A stretch of DNA of 64,000 nucleotides, from assembly GCA_029379385.1 (NCBI GenBank), contig CM055605.1, forward strand, positions 13,365,001-13,429,000. Reading direction: 5' to 3'. The position numbers were made by a program, and so were the translations under genes. Below are positions 25,331-37,068 of the stretch, piece after piece; positions within the stretch are counted from its first letter, which is position 1; every line of letters starts with the position of its first letter. The stretch comes from Quillaja saponaria. Lineage: Eukaryota > Streptophyta > Magnoliopsida > Fabales > Quillajaceae. The notes beneath the pieces are model-generated. The model was given only the letters and a program-made list of their open reading frames with translations. It was not told the origin of the DNA and did no database searches.

Positions 25331-25683
25331 AAAGCCCAAGACCTTAGTAGAATGCATAACCCACGATCATTGGGAATGGCTATGACCAGGCCTATGCCAA
25401 GGCCCATTCTCCCAAATTTGGGTATTTTGGAGAAATTCATAAAATAAAAGAGATTTTAAATCAATTAGTTGAATTATAATTTCTAAGTTGTTAGTGACAT
25501 TTATTTTAAGTAGCATATTGTTCCATAAGTAATTAACAATCAAAATATTCTATATTTTGCATTATGAAATGATGTCTTAGATCGATGCGAATGGGGTTGA
25601 CTATATGAATCCTTTTCCACCATTTGCATCTATCTAAGGCATCACTTTCAGTAATGCTCAGAAGGATATGGTTGTTCTAAGCG
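25331..25683. other. Non-coding stretch with a LINE-like tail
   Basis: No gene is visible. Bases ~25566-25610 (GATGTCTTAGATCGATGCGA, then TGACTATATGAATCC) resemble 27692-27740 and remind me of 3' ends of plant RTE-type LINEs. Support is weak. Confidence 0.3.
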
Positions 25684-27588
25684 TGTCACACCCCTCATGA
25701 AGCCATGACTGGCCGGAAGAGTGGTAACCAAACCTCCGTAACCCTGACTCAAATAAGAAATGACCATGACTCTTTACTCACCAAAGAATAAAACTAAGAA
25801 ATTATAAAGACAAAAATTAAGATTTAAAAGTTTGTTGATTATAGCAAATCATATTTACTGAAAATTTCGGCAGATGTCCATTACAATATAGAACATGCCT
25901 TAAAATACAGTCCTGTAAATTTTAATTTTTTTTTTATTACTCAACATAATATAAAGACCATAAGGAACTCTGCTCCGTTCACATCATCAACAAAACAAGT
26001 ACTAGAATATTACATCATGCCAAATTTGACACCCACAGTTCTAATGTGACTGCAAACTTTCATCCTTAACTTCAAGTATGAGATTCTGAGACATACCTTG
26101 TCGTCAAATCCTTAGAAAAATCTCATATTAGCGGTTAACTTCTTTTGAAGTCCTGCTACTAAAAAAAATATAACCACAAGAAAGGAGTGAGTCCTACGGA
26201 CTCAGTAAGTGGAAAATCGTACCCAAAGGGTACTAGCATCACACAACACAAGCATATCACATATATATTAACATCATATAACATGATTCACATAACGTTT
26301 CACATCACACGTGCACATTGTAGGTTTCACAAATTCACAATTCATATGATACACAAGATCACAAATTTATCAGAACAATGATATCAAACAAAACAACCAA
26401 AGGGCCAACGAGTAACCTAGCCCCCTGCCGGGCATGTACGCGCCCGCACACCAAATTAATTCTCCGTACACAATCCATCCCACCGGGGCTGAGCACTCAA
26501 TTTAAAAAAAATATTTATCAGAATCAGGATTTCTCATGATTTCAAATCAGAGTATCCAAGGCGCACTTGGATTTTTAATTTCAGAAATGAAAATCATTTT
26601 CCAGAAAATGTTCACGAGTTGGCTCTTATCAAACACAATCAATGTCAATCACAGTAACCAATATCAAGCAAACATTATTTAAGCAATTTACTGAAATACT
26701 CCACTAGCTTACTTTCCATATATCATACATATTCAAATAAACATATAATCACACATAATAATCTAGCTCCTATAGGCAACAATTAACCACTCACACAGCT
26801 AAATAACAAAGAGAAGAGAAAAACAATTCAGCTACCATAACAGTAAATCCATGGCAGAGTCTAATCAATTCTAGTGGTTGCTTCATGATTGAGAAGAAAG
26901 GAAGATGAGAGATAGAGTTACCTCACAAGGCTGCACGGCCTGTTAAGGTTAGAAGTGCAGAAAATTTATGGTATGGAGGAGATGGGAGCTTGGCTGCCAT
27001 GAAATTTCCTGAAGGCAGAACAATAAGAAGCAAAACATGGGAGGATATAGCAGCAAGTTGCTGCCAATGGAGTTGCAATCCAGCTCCCTAGCTCTTCCAA
27101 AATAAAGCTCCTATGGCCTACAAGAGAAAAGGAAGGACATGACTCTCCAAACAGTTAGGTTAAGATGCCAAAAATGGAGGAGCTCACAGCTAGATCCAGC
27201 AGAAAACAGGAGGCGAAGCAAGAGAGTGGCACGGCAAAGAGAAAAAAAACTGGAAGGTGCTAAATAGGTCGGTGTAATACAGTGGAGAGAAAGACAAAAT
27301 GTAAAATGATAAAATATAAAATTTTATGTTGATTGAAATTTGTGGTCATCCTAATATATATATATATATATATTCTTTATACTAAATTTGTGGTGGTACG
27401 TAATTCATCCCTATGCTAGCTTTTATTTCTCTCAAAATTTACAAAACAAAAATCTAGCTCCAATTTGACCCCTAATGTGGTGAAATTTTATTTTTATTTC
27501 AGTACATATGTATATCAAGTTATAATATAATATATATTACTTAATGGCGAAAATTTTCTATACTACACTACATTATCAGACCATAACA
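25684..27588 (-). repeat. Solo LTR related to the Tekay-like element
   Basis: Plus-strand TGTCACACCCCT at 25684 and a right end ...CAGACCATAACA at 27588 mirror the ends of the LTR at 11805-14695. Internal blocks match too (GACTGGCC with AACCCTGACT; CATGATTCACA; AAGGGCCAACGAGTAACC; GGGCATGTACG-like). It is ~1.9 kb, with no adjacent gag, pol or primer site, so it is a solo LTR. The 5-base flanks (AAGCG and ATTTC) do not match. A (TA)n tract is at about 27352-27374. Confidence 0.65.
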
Positions 27589-27689
27589 ATTTCCTTATAG
27601 TACCATTTAACTAATTTGTTTTCATATTTATTATTTTATAACTTGAATTTATTCATATCTCGTGTTTTGAGGATCATCACAAAGCATTA

Positions 27690-27790
27690 CTAAAAAGATG
27701 CCTTAGATTGATGCGATAGGGGAAAATATTCATATAACCAACTCCAACTAGTTTAGGATTTAAGGCTTAGTTGAGTTGAGATGAATGTAT
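27690..27790 (+). mobile_element. RTE-type LINE 3' tail (fragment)
   Basis: The segment has TTAGATTGATGCGATAGGGG followed by CCAACTCCAACTAGTTTAGG and AAGGCTTAGTTGAGTTGAG. This ending, with a repeated TTG-type tail, is characteristic of plant RTE-like LINE 3' ends as I remember them. No coding part is attached. Confidence 0.45.
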
Positions 27791-28060
27791 GATAGGTGGA
27801 ATAGTTTGAATAGGGGTGATTATGGACCATACGGGTATTATTGAATGTATACTTTGTTTTTGGCATTTTTGGAAAATAGGGTCTGCATACCCTGCTTAAT
27901 CTTATATTCTCTATGTAAATTCTCTTCTTATCTAACTCCCCTATAATGTAACTTGAGGTTTCATATAAATTATGTAATAGTTGTAGAGGTTTGGATTTAG
28001 GATTTAGTTAGATTTGAATTTACTTGTAATTGAGTTTATGGAGATGAAGACATCAAGAAC
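27791..28060. other. Non-coding spacer
   Basis: AT-rich; no gene, RNA or clear repeat end seen. Confidence 0.5.
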
Positions 28061-30311
28061 AACTACAACAAAAGTAAGTTATAGCAACACTAACCTTGCA
28101 ACATGTAAAAAATTGTTGCTTCAAATATATTTTTGCAACAAGTCTATCGCAACATTTAATTAACTATTGCAATAATATAGATATTGCAATGACTAAAAAA
28201 TCATTGCGTAAAATTTAGGACTACAGTAACAATTGTATGCAACATTTAAATAAACGTTGTTGTATATAGTTAAGGGCAACAGTTAATAAGTGTTGCAATT
28301 TTTCTTATATTTCTGGCCATGGTTTTCAATGTGTTGAATATTCTAAAAAATAGGCGGGTGTTACATTTTTTTTCCCTCTTTTTTATCCTTCATTATTGTT
28401 TTCACCCTTCACGTACACCTTCATTCTCCAGAAACTCCACACCTCCAAATTTCAGCTATGACATCTACTTCCATTGTAACTCCATACCTCTAAATATCTT
28501 ACTACCCATTCCATTTCTTCCATAGGCATTCAACTGGTGCTTCTTCGAAGATTGATGAACTTGGGTCTTGATTTTTCTGATTCAACCAGTGATTCTGAGA
28601 CTAACAAAATTTGATTCTAAATTGAAAGCATTTCAAATGCAAATTATAAAACCCTAAGTCTTTAACATCTTATTCCCCCGAGTAAGATGACTGGATATTA
28701 TCTTAAATCTTTGTAGCAAAGAAGAAATTTATGCCAAGCTAACAACCGGCCTAAAGAAAGCACCAATCAACCTAAGAAAATTAAGGCTGACTCAAGAAAA
28801 CATTATTGAATCAAGACACCTAACAAAGCTAACAACAAAATACCTCAACTCATGCACCAAAAGAGTATACTCAAGCAGCAAATAGTCCTAAGGAGAAGAG
28901 CAAACATGCTTAAGCCCTTGTGTCCGCATATGCCAATGTCAAGTTTTCTTTATGAGAATGGGGATGATCAGCACTTAGAAGAGAACAATGACATTTAAAC
29001 TGATTCCTCATCCCAAAAAAATACAGGCCAACAATAAAATTCAAAGGAAAAGCAAGCTCTTATTCCAAGTGCAAGTTGACCATCAAATAAAAGAAGAAGT
29101 CAGCAAATTCAACTTCATAATGACCAACAAGCTTTTATTCCAAGTGCAAGTCAGCCATCAAATAAAAGAAAAAGTCAGCAAATTCAATCTCATAATAACC
29201 ACGAGATACATTTAGAAGGAAAAATGAGATACAAGAGATGCGACAAGAAATGAGTATTTCACATGGAGTGGAAATTAAGTTAGAAGGTATTTTTCCTTAT
29301 GATAAATTTGTTTTCTTCTGATATTTGTTTTCTTTCTTTGCAATAGAGAGCATCAAGAAAAAAAGTAGAGTTACAAGATGAGAATCTGTCCATGCACGAG
29401 AAATAGATGAGTGCAAAATGGTTTGCACTAATGAACATGGTCAACCATTTGGACCTGATGATAAGACATTAAATGAACTTGACTACTTTTTAGGAACTTT
29501 AGCTAGGAACCATTGACGTTGTCCAGTGATTTACACTAGCTGGAAAGCGGTACCTTATAGCATAAAGAAAGCAATGTGGGACTAAACTAAGGTAAGAATG
29601 ATTTATATTTTATATCTTATAAATGGTTGTTATTGAAAACTTGATTTGTTGTTGATACTAAAGATTTATTAGAATATATATATATATGGATTAGTGATTA
29701 TTAATTTATAGGTGTTACTTTCAAATTATTACAAAATACAATATAATTTTTTTTATTTATAGCTAAAATAAATGAATGGAAAAAAAAAAGAAAAAAAAAA
29801 AAGGTGTTGTAACATATTTATATAAAATGGTTGCTACAATGATTCAAAAAATTGTTGCAGAAGAGAATTGTTGCAATGGCTAACGAGTGTTGCAAAGGAT
29901 ATATATATTTTGGTGATAAGGCAATGCTATATGGTTAGGAAAACCGTTGCAACATAATAGTTACAAAAGTGTTGCAAAAGGTTTAAAAAAAAAAAAAAAA
30001 AAAAAACCGTTGCTGATAATATATTATGTAATGGTTCAAAAAGTGTTGCAAAAGATCAATAAAAACCATTGCCTATAAGTGTTGCCATATGGTTCCAAAT
30101 AATCTGTTGCACTAGATATCTTTTACAATGGTTACTAAAGTGTTGCCATAAATATACAAAAAATTGTTGCTTTAGATGAAAGGCAACACAGTTTTAGGTA
30201 ATGCAGTCTTAGGCAATAGCTGATATAACTGCTGTTGAATCCTACGACAATGGCTTTTTAGCATTTTGCAACGGTTTTCAACCATTGCTAAAACGTAGTT
30301 TTGTTGTAGTG
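28061..30311 (+). mobile_element. CACTA-type (En/Spm) element with internal transposon-protein remnant
   Basis: The left edge reads AACTACAACAAAA and the right edge TTTTGTTGTAGTG, the reverse complement of CACTACAACAAAA, so the ends form a CACTA inverted repeat with one changed base on the left. Both subterminal zones are packed with GCAAC/GTTGC motifs in both orientations (28085-28310 and 29800-30310), the typical transposase-binding arrangement. The flanking triplets do not match exactly. The interior has a remnant of an En/Spm plant protein (29400-29592) but no TPase, so the element is non-autonomous. Long A tracts occur at 29779-29801 and 29984-30006. Confidence 0.75.
28985..29592 (+). 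pseudogene. Ptta/En/Spm plant transposon protein remnant
   Basis: At 29430-29592 the translation contains EHGQPFGPDDKTLNELDYFL, then a GTLARNH block, and WKAVPYSIKKAMWD, matching the conserved core of the Ptta/En/Spm family (GQPVGPN...FLGTLVR...W..VP...K..LWD). A stop follows ARNH. The alignment ends at a good splice donor (AAG|GTAAGA at ~29592), as expected for an exon. Upstream, 28988-29215 is a lysine-rich frame with an internal ~70-base duplication (two LLFQVQV...HQIKE units) that may be part of the same gene's N-terminal region. The role of this protein family in CACTA transposition is not settled. Confidence 0.6.
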
Positions 30312-30904
30312 AGTTAAAGTGAAGACAAGGATGTGATGAGACTATATCAAGTCTTAGGATATGGTTTTTTTAAGTAACGAGGAAACTATATAGTCCATAA
30401 TCACTCCTTATTTCATTTTTATGGCTTGTCTATACATTTTTTATAATTGCATATGACATATTATGAATGTATGTATGTATGTATGCATGCCAAAGTGAGA
30501 CCTTAGGATTCAAATCTACCTATGTTTAAAGTTCCCTTTAAATTATTAAGTCACATGTTAAGAACATGTTGCCTCCCATTATTATGGCATAATGAAAGTT
30601 CTATTTTCTTCTTCTTTTTTTGGCCCCTATCAAGGTTTTCGTACATTGAACTATAGAATATATAAGATATATTAGAGTAATTGTCAGGGCTTAATTAACA
30701 CCAATAGTCATTAGCCCCCGTCAAGACTATCATCTTTTTAAAACTATGCATAGATATCAATGGAAATTGATTAAATGACAAGGCAATGCCAGCTTAAGGA
30801 CCTAGGAATTTAAATGAGACGTAAACAATAGGTATTCAATTATTTAAGATTGTTTTTGCTTTTTGAACCCCCTCAAAAATCAAATTAAAATTAAATAATA
30901 TCCT
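30312..30904. other. Non-coding spacer
   Basis: AT-rich, with a short (GTAT)n run at about 30469-30487. I see no gene here. Confidence 0.5.
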
Positions 30905-31935
30905 TGTAACACCCCTGGACTGTTGACAGTGAAAGGTACATGATTAATTTTATTGCTTCAAGATGTAAATTCTTGTTGAATTTTATCAATAAGGAGTAAA
31001 AAGATAGTTATGATTATGCTATTTTAAATCTAAGATGAATATGCATATAGGATTAGTAAATATCGTATATGGGTAGTAAAAGGTAAAATAGTAATTTTGC
31101 TCATATATTAGGATAGTAAAGGAAAAGAATATAAGAATAAATTAGAGATTATTATAATTGTCTAATATAAGTCTAGTATATGATGAATAAGTATAAATCA
31201 AGGATTTAATTTTAAATAGTTGACACGGAGGATTAAATTGAAAAGTAGGAAGTTGTGGACTAAAATAAAAGAAACAAAAACATAGGGACTTTAAGTAGAA
31301 ATCGTGGAGACAAGAGCATTAATGGAGGAATAATGGTGCCTCCAAAACCATGGCTAAAGCCACATTTTTGGAGAGGAAGTATGTATGAAATGCATAGTTG
31401 GGAAATGTAGATGATGCAAGGTGTAAGGAAGGATGATGTGTTAATACAAGAGACAAATAAATTATATGCATTTAATGTGCAATTATTGTGTAATAAATGG
31501 ATGTAAGAGAATTGACACATGGCAAGAAAGAAAGCTAGAAGAATATTTTGTCACCATGAGTAATAATAAGTTGTGTAAGAGGCTTTAATTGGCCGTTTTT
31601 GGAATAGGAAATGTGAGATGATGTGTCTTGCAAATGAAGGGTTAGAAAATGAGGTGGCCGAAGAAGGAGGAAGAATTTTGTGTGTAAAGTGTAGGTAGCG
31701 GTCTTATAGGCTTTAAAAGGTGATGTGGCATGAAAGAGATAGAGTTAGGAGTGTATGTACAAGGTGGTATGGTTGTAAGAGTGAGGTAACGGTTGAATAT
31801 TTAGGAGGAAGCTTGTTATATAAGCTATTCTCATGCAAAGACTAGAAATGCATGAGAGGTGATAGGCAATTATGTGATTAAGAATATAAAGTAATATAAT
31901 AGAGACTAGAACAAAAAATTAGAAGACTTAGAGCT

Positions 31936-31988
<53 letters not shown>
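31936..31988. repeat. (AT)n microsatellite
   Basis: About 50 bases of uninterrupted AT dinucleotides within the solo LTR. Confidence 0.95.
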
Positions 31989-31992
<4 letters not shown>

Positions 31993-33419
31993 GGGTTAAG
32001 CTAGGATCAAGAGGAAGGTTAGAGAGAATTAAGAGAAAGCATGAGGGAGAGAGAGAAAGAGAGAGTTCTGTAAAATATCAACCAAGAGTCTAAATTGAGT
32101 GAAACTTGGAGGAGTAATTCATTTCAAGGTGAGGATTCCAAATATACAATTGCATGTAAGATCAAGAGACTTGAGGGTAGAGATTTTGACTTAGCCAAGA
32201 GGTATAGGAGGTTGTTTGAGGGCTTGGCCAAAATTGAGGTATAATTATTCATAAACTTGAATTATTGGGGTTTGATTATAAAGTATAATTGATGATATAG
32301 GTTGAATCCTTGCCATATATTGTTAATAAAATATGAATTAATTAAATTAGGATACATGTATTAAATTGGTAGTAACCAGTTTATATAAGTGATTAGGTAC
32401 AAATTAGCGGATAAATTACATGATAGGGTTAAAGGACATAGATGGCCAAGACTTGGATTTCCTAGAAATAAATCGTGTGTTGGCCAAAAATCTTATTTTA
32501 AGAGTATATATGGTGAAAAATTGATTATAGTTAGAAAAATGAATGTTTTCTTAGATAGTTTAGTAGTATAATTTAACTAGAAGTTATTGCTGTTGGCCGA
32601 AATTAAGTAGAATATGCTTGTAGTAAAATAGTTGTATGTAATAAATTTAACGATATAGTTAGGTAGACAAAAAGGGTAAAAAGGTAAATAAATATTTAGA
32701 AAATTAGTGAACCAATACTAAAACAAATTTTACCTAAGCAAGGTTGAGGAACCTTGATGATTGAAGCACCCAAAACTAGAATATTTCAAATTGGACACTG
32801 GATAAACCATTGGACTAGACTGAGGACTGAAAAACTGAACTGTGGGTAAAACTATAATTGGGTAATATGGTAACAGATAGATATATGCATATTCTTGAAA
32901 AATAAGATTTTTCGTGTGCTGTGCATGAGTTGAAATATCACTTTTACTCCTTAAAGGTCTTCTTTATGCATGTATTGATCATGAGTGTTGTTTTGATGAA
33001 AATCACGATGAAAATTTCATGCCTAATGTTTATGATGAAATTGTATGGTATGTGTGATTGGTTTTTTTTCATTATGGAATGTGGGTTAAACTGGTTGGAG
33101 TGAACCGCTGTAGGTGACTAGGTCATTGAATAGCCCGAGTGTGGGTAGGCAGAGCCAAAGTGTAACACCTCCAAAATTAATACCTAAATTAATTATAGGA
33201 TAAGAATTATCTTAAGAGCTAAATAGGACTTAAAATTTAATATCATACGTATTATTTCATGTATAGGAATAGTACATGTATGTATAAAATATGTATACGA
33301 TATGTATTAGTATAGGAGTGTGTGTATACATATAAGAATACATATAAAAATATAGACAAGTGTAGGCATTAGAACAAAGATGGAAAAAAGCTACATGGTG
33401 GTGTTGAAAGAAGTAGATA

Positions 33420-33560
33420 AAATAATAAAATATAGGTTTCTTGCTAGAAAAGGAAATGTGATAGATTAGGTGTAAGAACCATGTTAAAAGAAAAAGAGAA
33501 AATAATAAAATATAGGTTTCTTTCTACAAAAGAAAATGTGATGAATTAGGTGTAAGAAGG
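33420..33560 (+). repeat. Tandem duplication of ~85 bases in the LTR
   Basis: The block with AATAATAAAATATAGGTTTC and GATTAGGTGTAAGAA occurs at ~33420-33480 and again at ~33505-33558. Confidence 0.7.
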
Positions 33561-33737
33561 AGAATAAGTGTGGCAACTTACAATTAATGAAGAGGCTTAG
33601 TTGTAAGAAGGAGGAAAAAGGTGGAAAAGTTGTTATAATTAGGGGGGCATTGGGAAGAAAGTTAGGATATAAGGTGGCAAGTAATAATTAACATAGATAG
33701 GTGGCTAGACAAGTGGAAGGCAAGAAAAATACTAGGT

Positions 33738-34035
33738 GTTCATGAAATGATTAAGTAGGACATGTGTAGAGAATTAAGGAGACAAGGTGTCTATGAAATA
33801 ATGAAGTAGGACATGTGCTGAGAATTAAGGAGACAGGTGTCCATGAAATGATTAAGTAGGACATGTGTAGAGAATTAAGGATACAAGGTGTCCATGAAAT
33901 GATTAAGTAGGACATGTGTAGAGAATTAAGGAGACAAGGTGTCGATGAAATGATTATGGTGGATATGTATAGAGATTTAAGGAAGCAAGGTGTACATGGA
34001 ATGATTAACAAGACATGTGTAGAGATTTAGGGTAA
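33738..34035 (+). repeat. Minisatellite, ~58-base unit, about five copies
   Basis: The unit contains ATGAAATGATTAAGTAGGAC, then ATGTGTAGAGAATTAAGGAG, then ACAAGGTGTCC. Copies diverge toward the right end. The reverse strand reads as a repetitive protein frame (33751-34011) only because of the repeat; it is not a gene. Confidence 0.85.
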
Positions 34036-34694
34036 CTAGGTGGCTTACTATTAATTAAAGAATCTAAACTAGGGAATAGGAGGATGACAAGTGTAGGAAG
34101 AAAATGCACATGTCAATTTAAAGAATGATAAGTAGAAGGTTGTGATTTTAGAGAACTAAAAGGGTAAAATAGGAAATGAAACTTTCTCCTAAATCCTAAA
34201 CCTTGGCCATGCATTATAAAAAGGAGGGGGGAGGTAGTGACCGGAAAAGGCATAGGAAAGATAAAAGTAAAGTCAAAGAAAGTAAGAAAAAGTGGGAAAG
34301 TAAAGAAAGTGAGAGAAAAAGTAAGAAAACAAAGAAAGTGGGAGAAATAGTAAGAAATAAAAGAAAAAGACAAACCGTGAGCTAGGAAGGAGAAGGAGAA
34401 AACTAAGAGGAAATAGGAAGAAGGAGGCATAAGAGAAAAATAAAGAAATAGAGAAAATAAGGCTAAGGTATTAGGCAAGTTTTCATGCATTCCTTTGTTT
34501 TATTTTATCCTTGCTTTGAAAGTTACTTCTTTGTTATTCTTATATTCTTCATCTTACTCTTACATCCTTCATGCATATGAAATGACATGTTTTGTGAGAA
34601 AATGAGTTATATGTAACCAAAGAAAATAAAAGGTGCGGAATTTACACGGTTTTAGCACTTGTAGTCTATCTTGACATTATGTTGTTCAAACTAT

Positions 34695-35012
34695 AGAATG
34701 GATCCTATCTAGAGATGGTACCATAAAGTGATGAAAGTCTTACAGGGCGATGTCTTATAAGATGGCACTGATATGTGCCATAAGTCTTGAAAAGCGATGT
34801 CTCATGAGATGGTATAATAATGTGCCTTAAGTCTAGAGACAATGTCTCTTAGGATGGATCCATATCTAGAAGAGGTGATACAATGATATGCTGAAAGTGT
34901 TACACGGTGATGTCTCGTGAGATGGCATTGAGATTTGCCATAAGTCTTGAAGGGCGATGTCTCATGAGATGGTACAATAATGTGTCATAAGTCTAGAGAC
35001 GATGCCTTAGTT
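34695..35012 (+). repeat. Tandem duplication of ~160 bases in the LTR
   Basis: Two copies share GGCGATGTCT/GGTGATGTCT, GAGATGGCA, CATAAGTCTTGAA and CGATGTCTCATGAGATGGTA, then AAGTCTAGAGACGATG. A smaller GATGTCT...GATGG motif repeats within each copy. Confidence 0.75.
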
Positions 35013-36219
35013 TGCATATTGGCAAGAAAGGACTACAATAGAAAATGAGGAAGATGAATCCCTTTTAGGAAACTTAGAGGAAATGAGGAAAAAGGCTAAT
35101 TTGCATTGCATATTCCTATATTTTTAAAACTGCCATCAAGAATCTTTCATTGTCATGTATGAATGCTTGTTGAGATTCAACTCACTTTTCTTCATCTTGA
35201 TATGCAAATTACTTAGTACCATGGATGTGTATTGTTTTCCTTGGAGAAAGGCGTGGTCTGTGTAATGAGAAAAGATGGCAAGTGAACCTTGTTTAGAAAA
35301 ACATAAAAATATTGGTGTTGAAATATGAGCATGTAGTGTGGGGTTGCTTTTGTATAAAGCTGTAATGTGTTCTTAACAAGTCTACTTAGTAATGGTGGTA
35401 ATTTTGGAAGGAAGAGCATTACTAAAATTGGCTGTTTTAAATAAATAACTTAGTGAAATGACAAGTAGTTTGCAAATTGTGTTTATAGGAATATTAATTC
35501 ATTATTCATAAATTACATTCCTCAAGTAAATCTTGGTAATTGAAAATTAAATAAATAGAGTAGCACGGATTTAAAGTCAATTGGAGGAAAAGATAAAAAT
35601 CTAGAAGGAGGAATATAAGATTACTAATTATGGCTATATGGTGTAAAGAGAAATAAAAGTAATGCCTAAGGAAAATTATAAAGTATCACTGTAAGAAAAT
35701 AAAGATGTAGAAAATACACGTAATAAAAGTATTACCAATTAAATTGGCTTAAGAGTCTGATTACCGATTAAATTAGCTTAAGAGTTCAATAGTATATTAA
35801 GTGAAGGATCGAATTATGGGTGTTACATGAAGGACTTATGCATGTAAGGATCGAATTGTGAATGATCCTCCTGTTTGAGCGTACAAAAACTTGTTAAGGG
35901 ATTTGGCCTTTTGAGTATGCAGTAGCCCTGATCTGACTGGAAAGTCCGGGACACGTATCTAGTTTTAAAAATACTTATGTGTTTATCTACTAAGATTTCT
36001 ATCTCACTGTTTTTAAACTAGCGTGTTAGATTAATTTGATATTATAAAGATGCAGTATGTGAGTGGTAGGGCTATTTCATAATCTTGTATGCAACAGGTT
36101 GGAGCCTATCATGTACAGTGTTCCTTACAATGGATTATATGTCCATGAGTCCTATAGTAATAGAGTACCTTTTGGATGATGTCAATGGGGTGCTTGGTCA
36201 GTAACGTCCAAGAGGTGGT

Positions 36220-36465
36220 ATGGTGATAGAGGAGAATGTGGAAGAAGTTTCAAGGACTATGGAACCAATTGTAAAGGAGTTTGTGGAGGAGGTACCAGGT
36301 TTTGGAGTTGCTATAGTGGATGTAAAAGAGGAACCTCTGTGGATTCTCGATTTTGTGGAGGATGACCAAGGAGTTGTTGGAGAGTGTCAGTTAGAGGATC
36401 CTTTATGGGATAGTTATTCTAGACTCTTGGAGGTTGTCGATTCTGAGGACGTTGGGGCATACTAA
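36220..36465 (+). other. 81-codon acidic open frame inside the solo LTR
   Basis: This frame starts with ATG and encodes an acidic, valine/glutamate-rich peptide (about a quarter D or E) with no recognised domain. It lies in the 3' part of the solo LTR (30905-36924), where no gene is expected. It might be chance, or an old upstream frame of the element's transcript. I do not claim it is a gene. Confidence 0.2.
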
Positions 36466-37068
36466 GATGCCTTATACCTATTCTTTATAGATGATCATTG
36501 CATATTTTGTGAGGTCTTGGAGAAAAGATTTGAATGAAGGAATTAGGAGACCTTTTGTTGTGTAAGGATTTTAGAATCTTAGTTATTCTTTCCTAATCCC
36601 TTATTCCTAATGTACTAACCTTACAATATAGCCTGTTAACTCTAATAATTAATTATATGTATATTTTAATTTGTTATTGGTGTACATGGGAGTGTGTATA
36701 GATTTTAGAAGGGTATGTTGTGTTATGGCATTTTTGGAATGCCCTAATATTAAAGTGACATTCGAATGGGTCCATGTATCATAAATAGTTTTTGATTGAT
36801 ACAAAGTTAAGTCATAACACATCTATCCAATAGAAGAGTGTGTGTAGTAGTAGGAGGTCCTATAGCATTTATGTGTATTATAGGATAACTAGGGCACTGA
36901 TTTATAATATACCAAGGTGTTACAATCCTAACCCAACTAATCGAGAGAGGGTCATTAGATTTGATAAAATTATGGGAGTAACCAAATTAAACAAAGACCT
37001 TTTAATTTGGTATATGCATTAAATAAATATTAACAAGCACACATTATTTTTATATCTAGATTGTTAGA

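Larger units (their letters stand above)
33161..35827 (+). repeat. Second LTR nested in the solo LTR
   Basis: It starts TGTAACACCTCC and ends GGGTGTTACA, 2.67 kb, with TG...CA ends. A TATAAAAAGGAGG box at 34215-34227 suggests the old promoter. The five flanking bases are CAAAG on the left and TGAAG on the right (three of five match), so the target duplication has decayed or the boundary is off slightly. It resembles the LTR at 1557-3910 around its middle. It contains a minisatellite and other tandem duplications. No coding region is attached, so it is also solo. Confidence 0.7.
30905..36924 (+). repeat. Solo LTR with perfect 5-bp target duplication, split by another LTR
   Basis: The outer repeat starts TGTAACACCCC at 30905 and ends AAGGTGTTACA at 36924. 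It is flanked by ATCCT on both sides (30900-30904 and 36925-36929), the 5-bp duplication expected for gypsy integration. Without the inner insertion (33161-35827) the LTR is about 3.35 kb. There is no gag, pol, primer site or second LTR, so unequal recombination probably removed the rest. A TATA-like TATATAAGC near 31817 could mark its old promoter. A long (AT)n tract lies inside. Confidence 0.8.

Noticed and set aside
33751..34011. Minus-strand repetitive protein (repeating SYLIISWTP units)
   Set aside because: It is the reverse translation of the 58-base minisatellite.
33738..34035. CRISPR-like array of regularly spaced repeats
   Set aside because: The whole unit repeats with no unique spacers, and the DNA is plant nuclear; this is a minisatellite.
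34113..34490. Minus-strand frame of 125 codons rich in F, L and S
   Set aside because: It is the antisense of an A/G-rich tract in an LTR; composition alone explains the hydrophobic look. The plus-strand lysine-rich frame (34203-34385) is rejected for the same reason.
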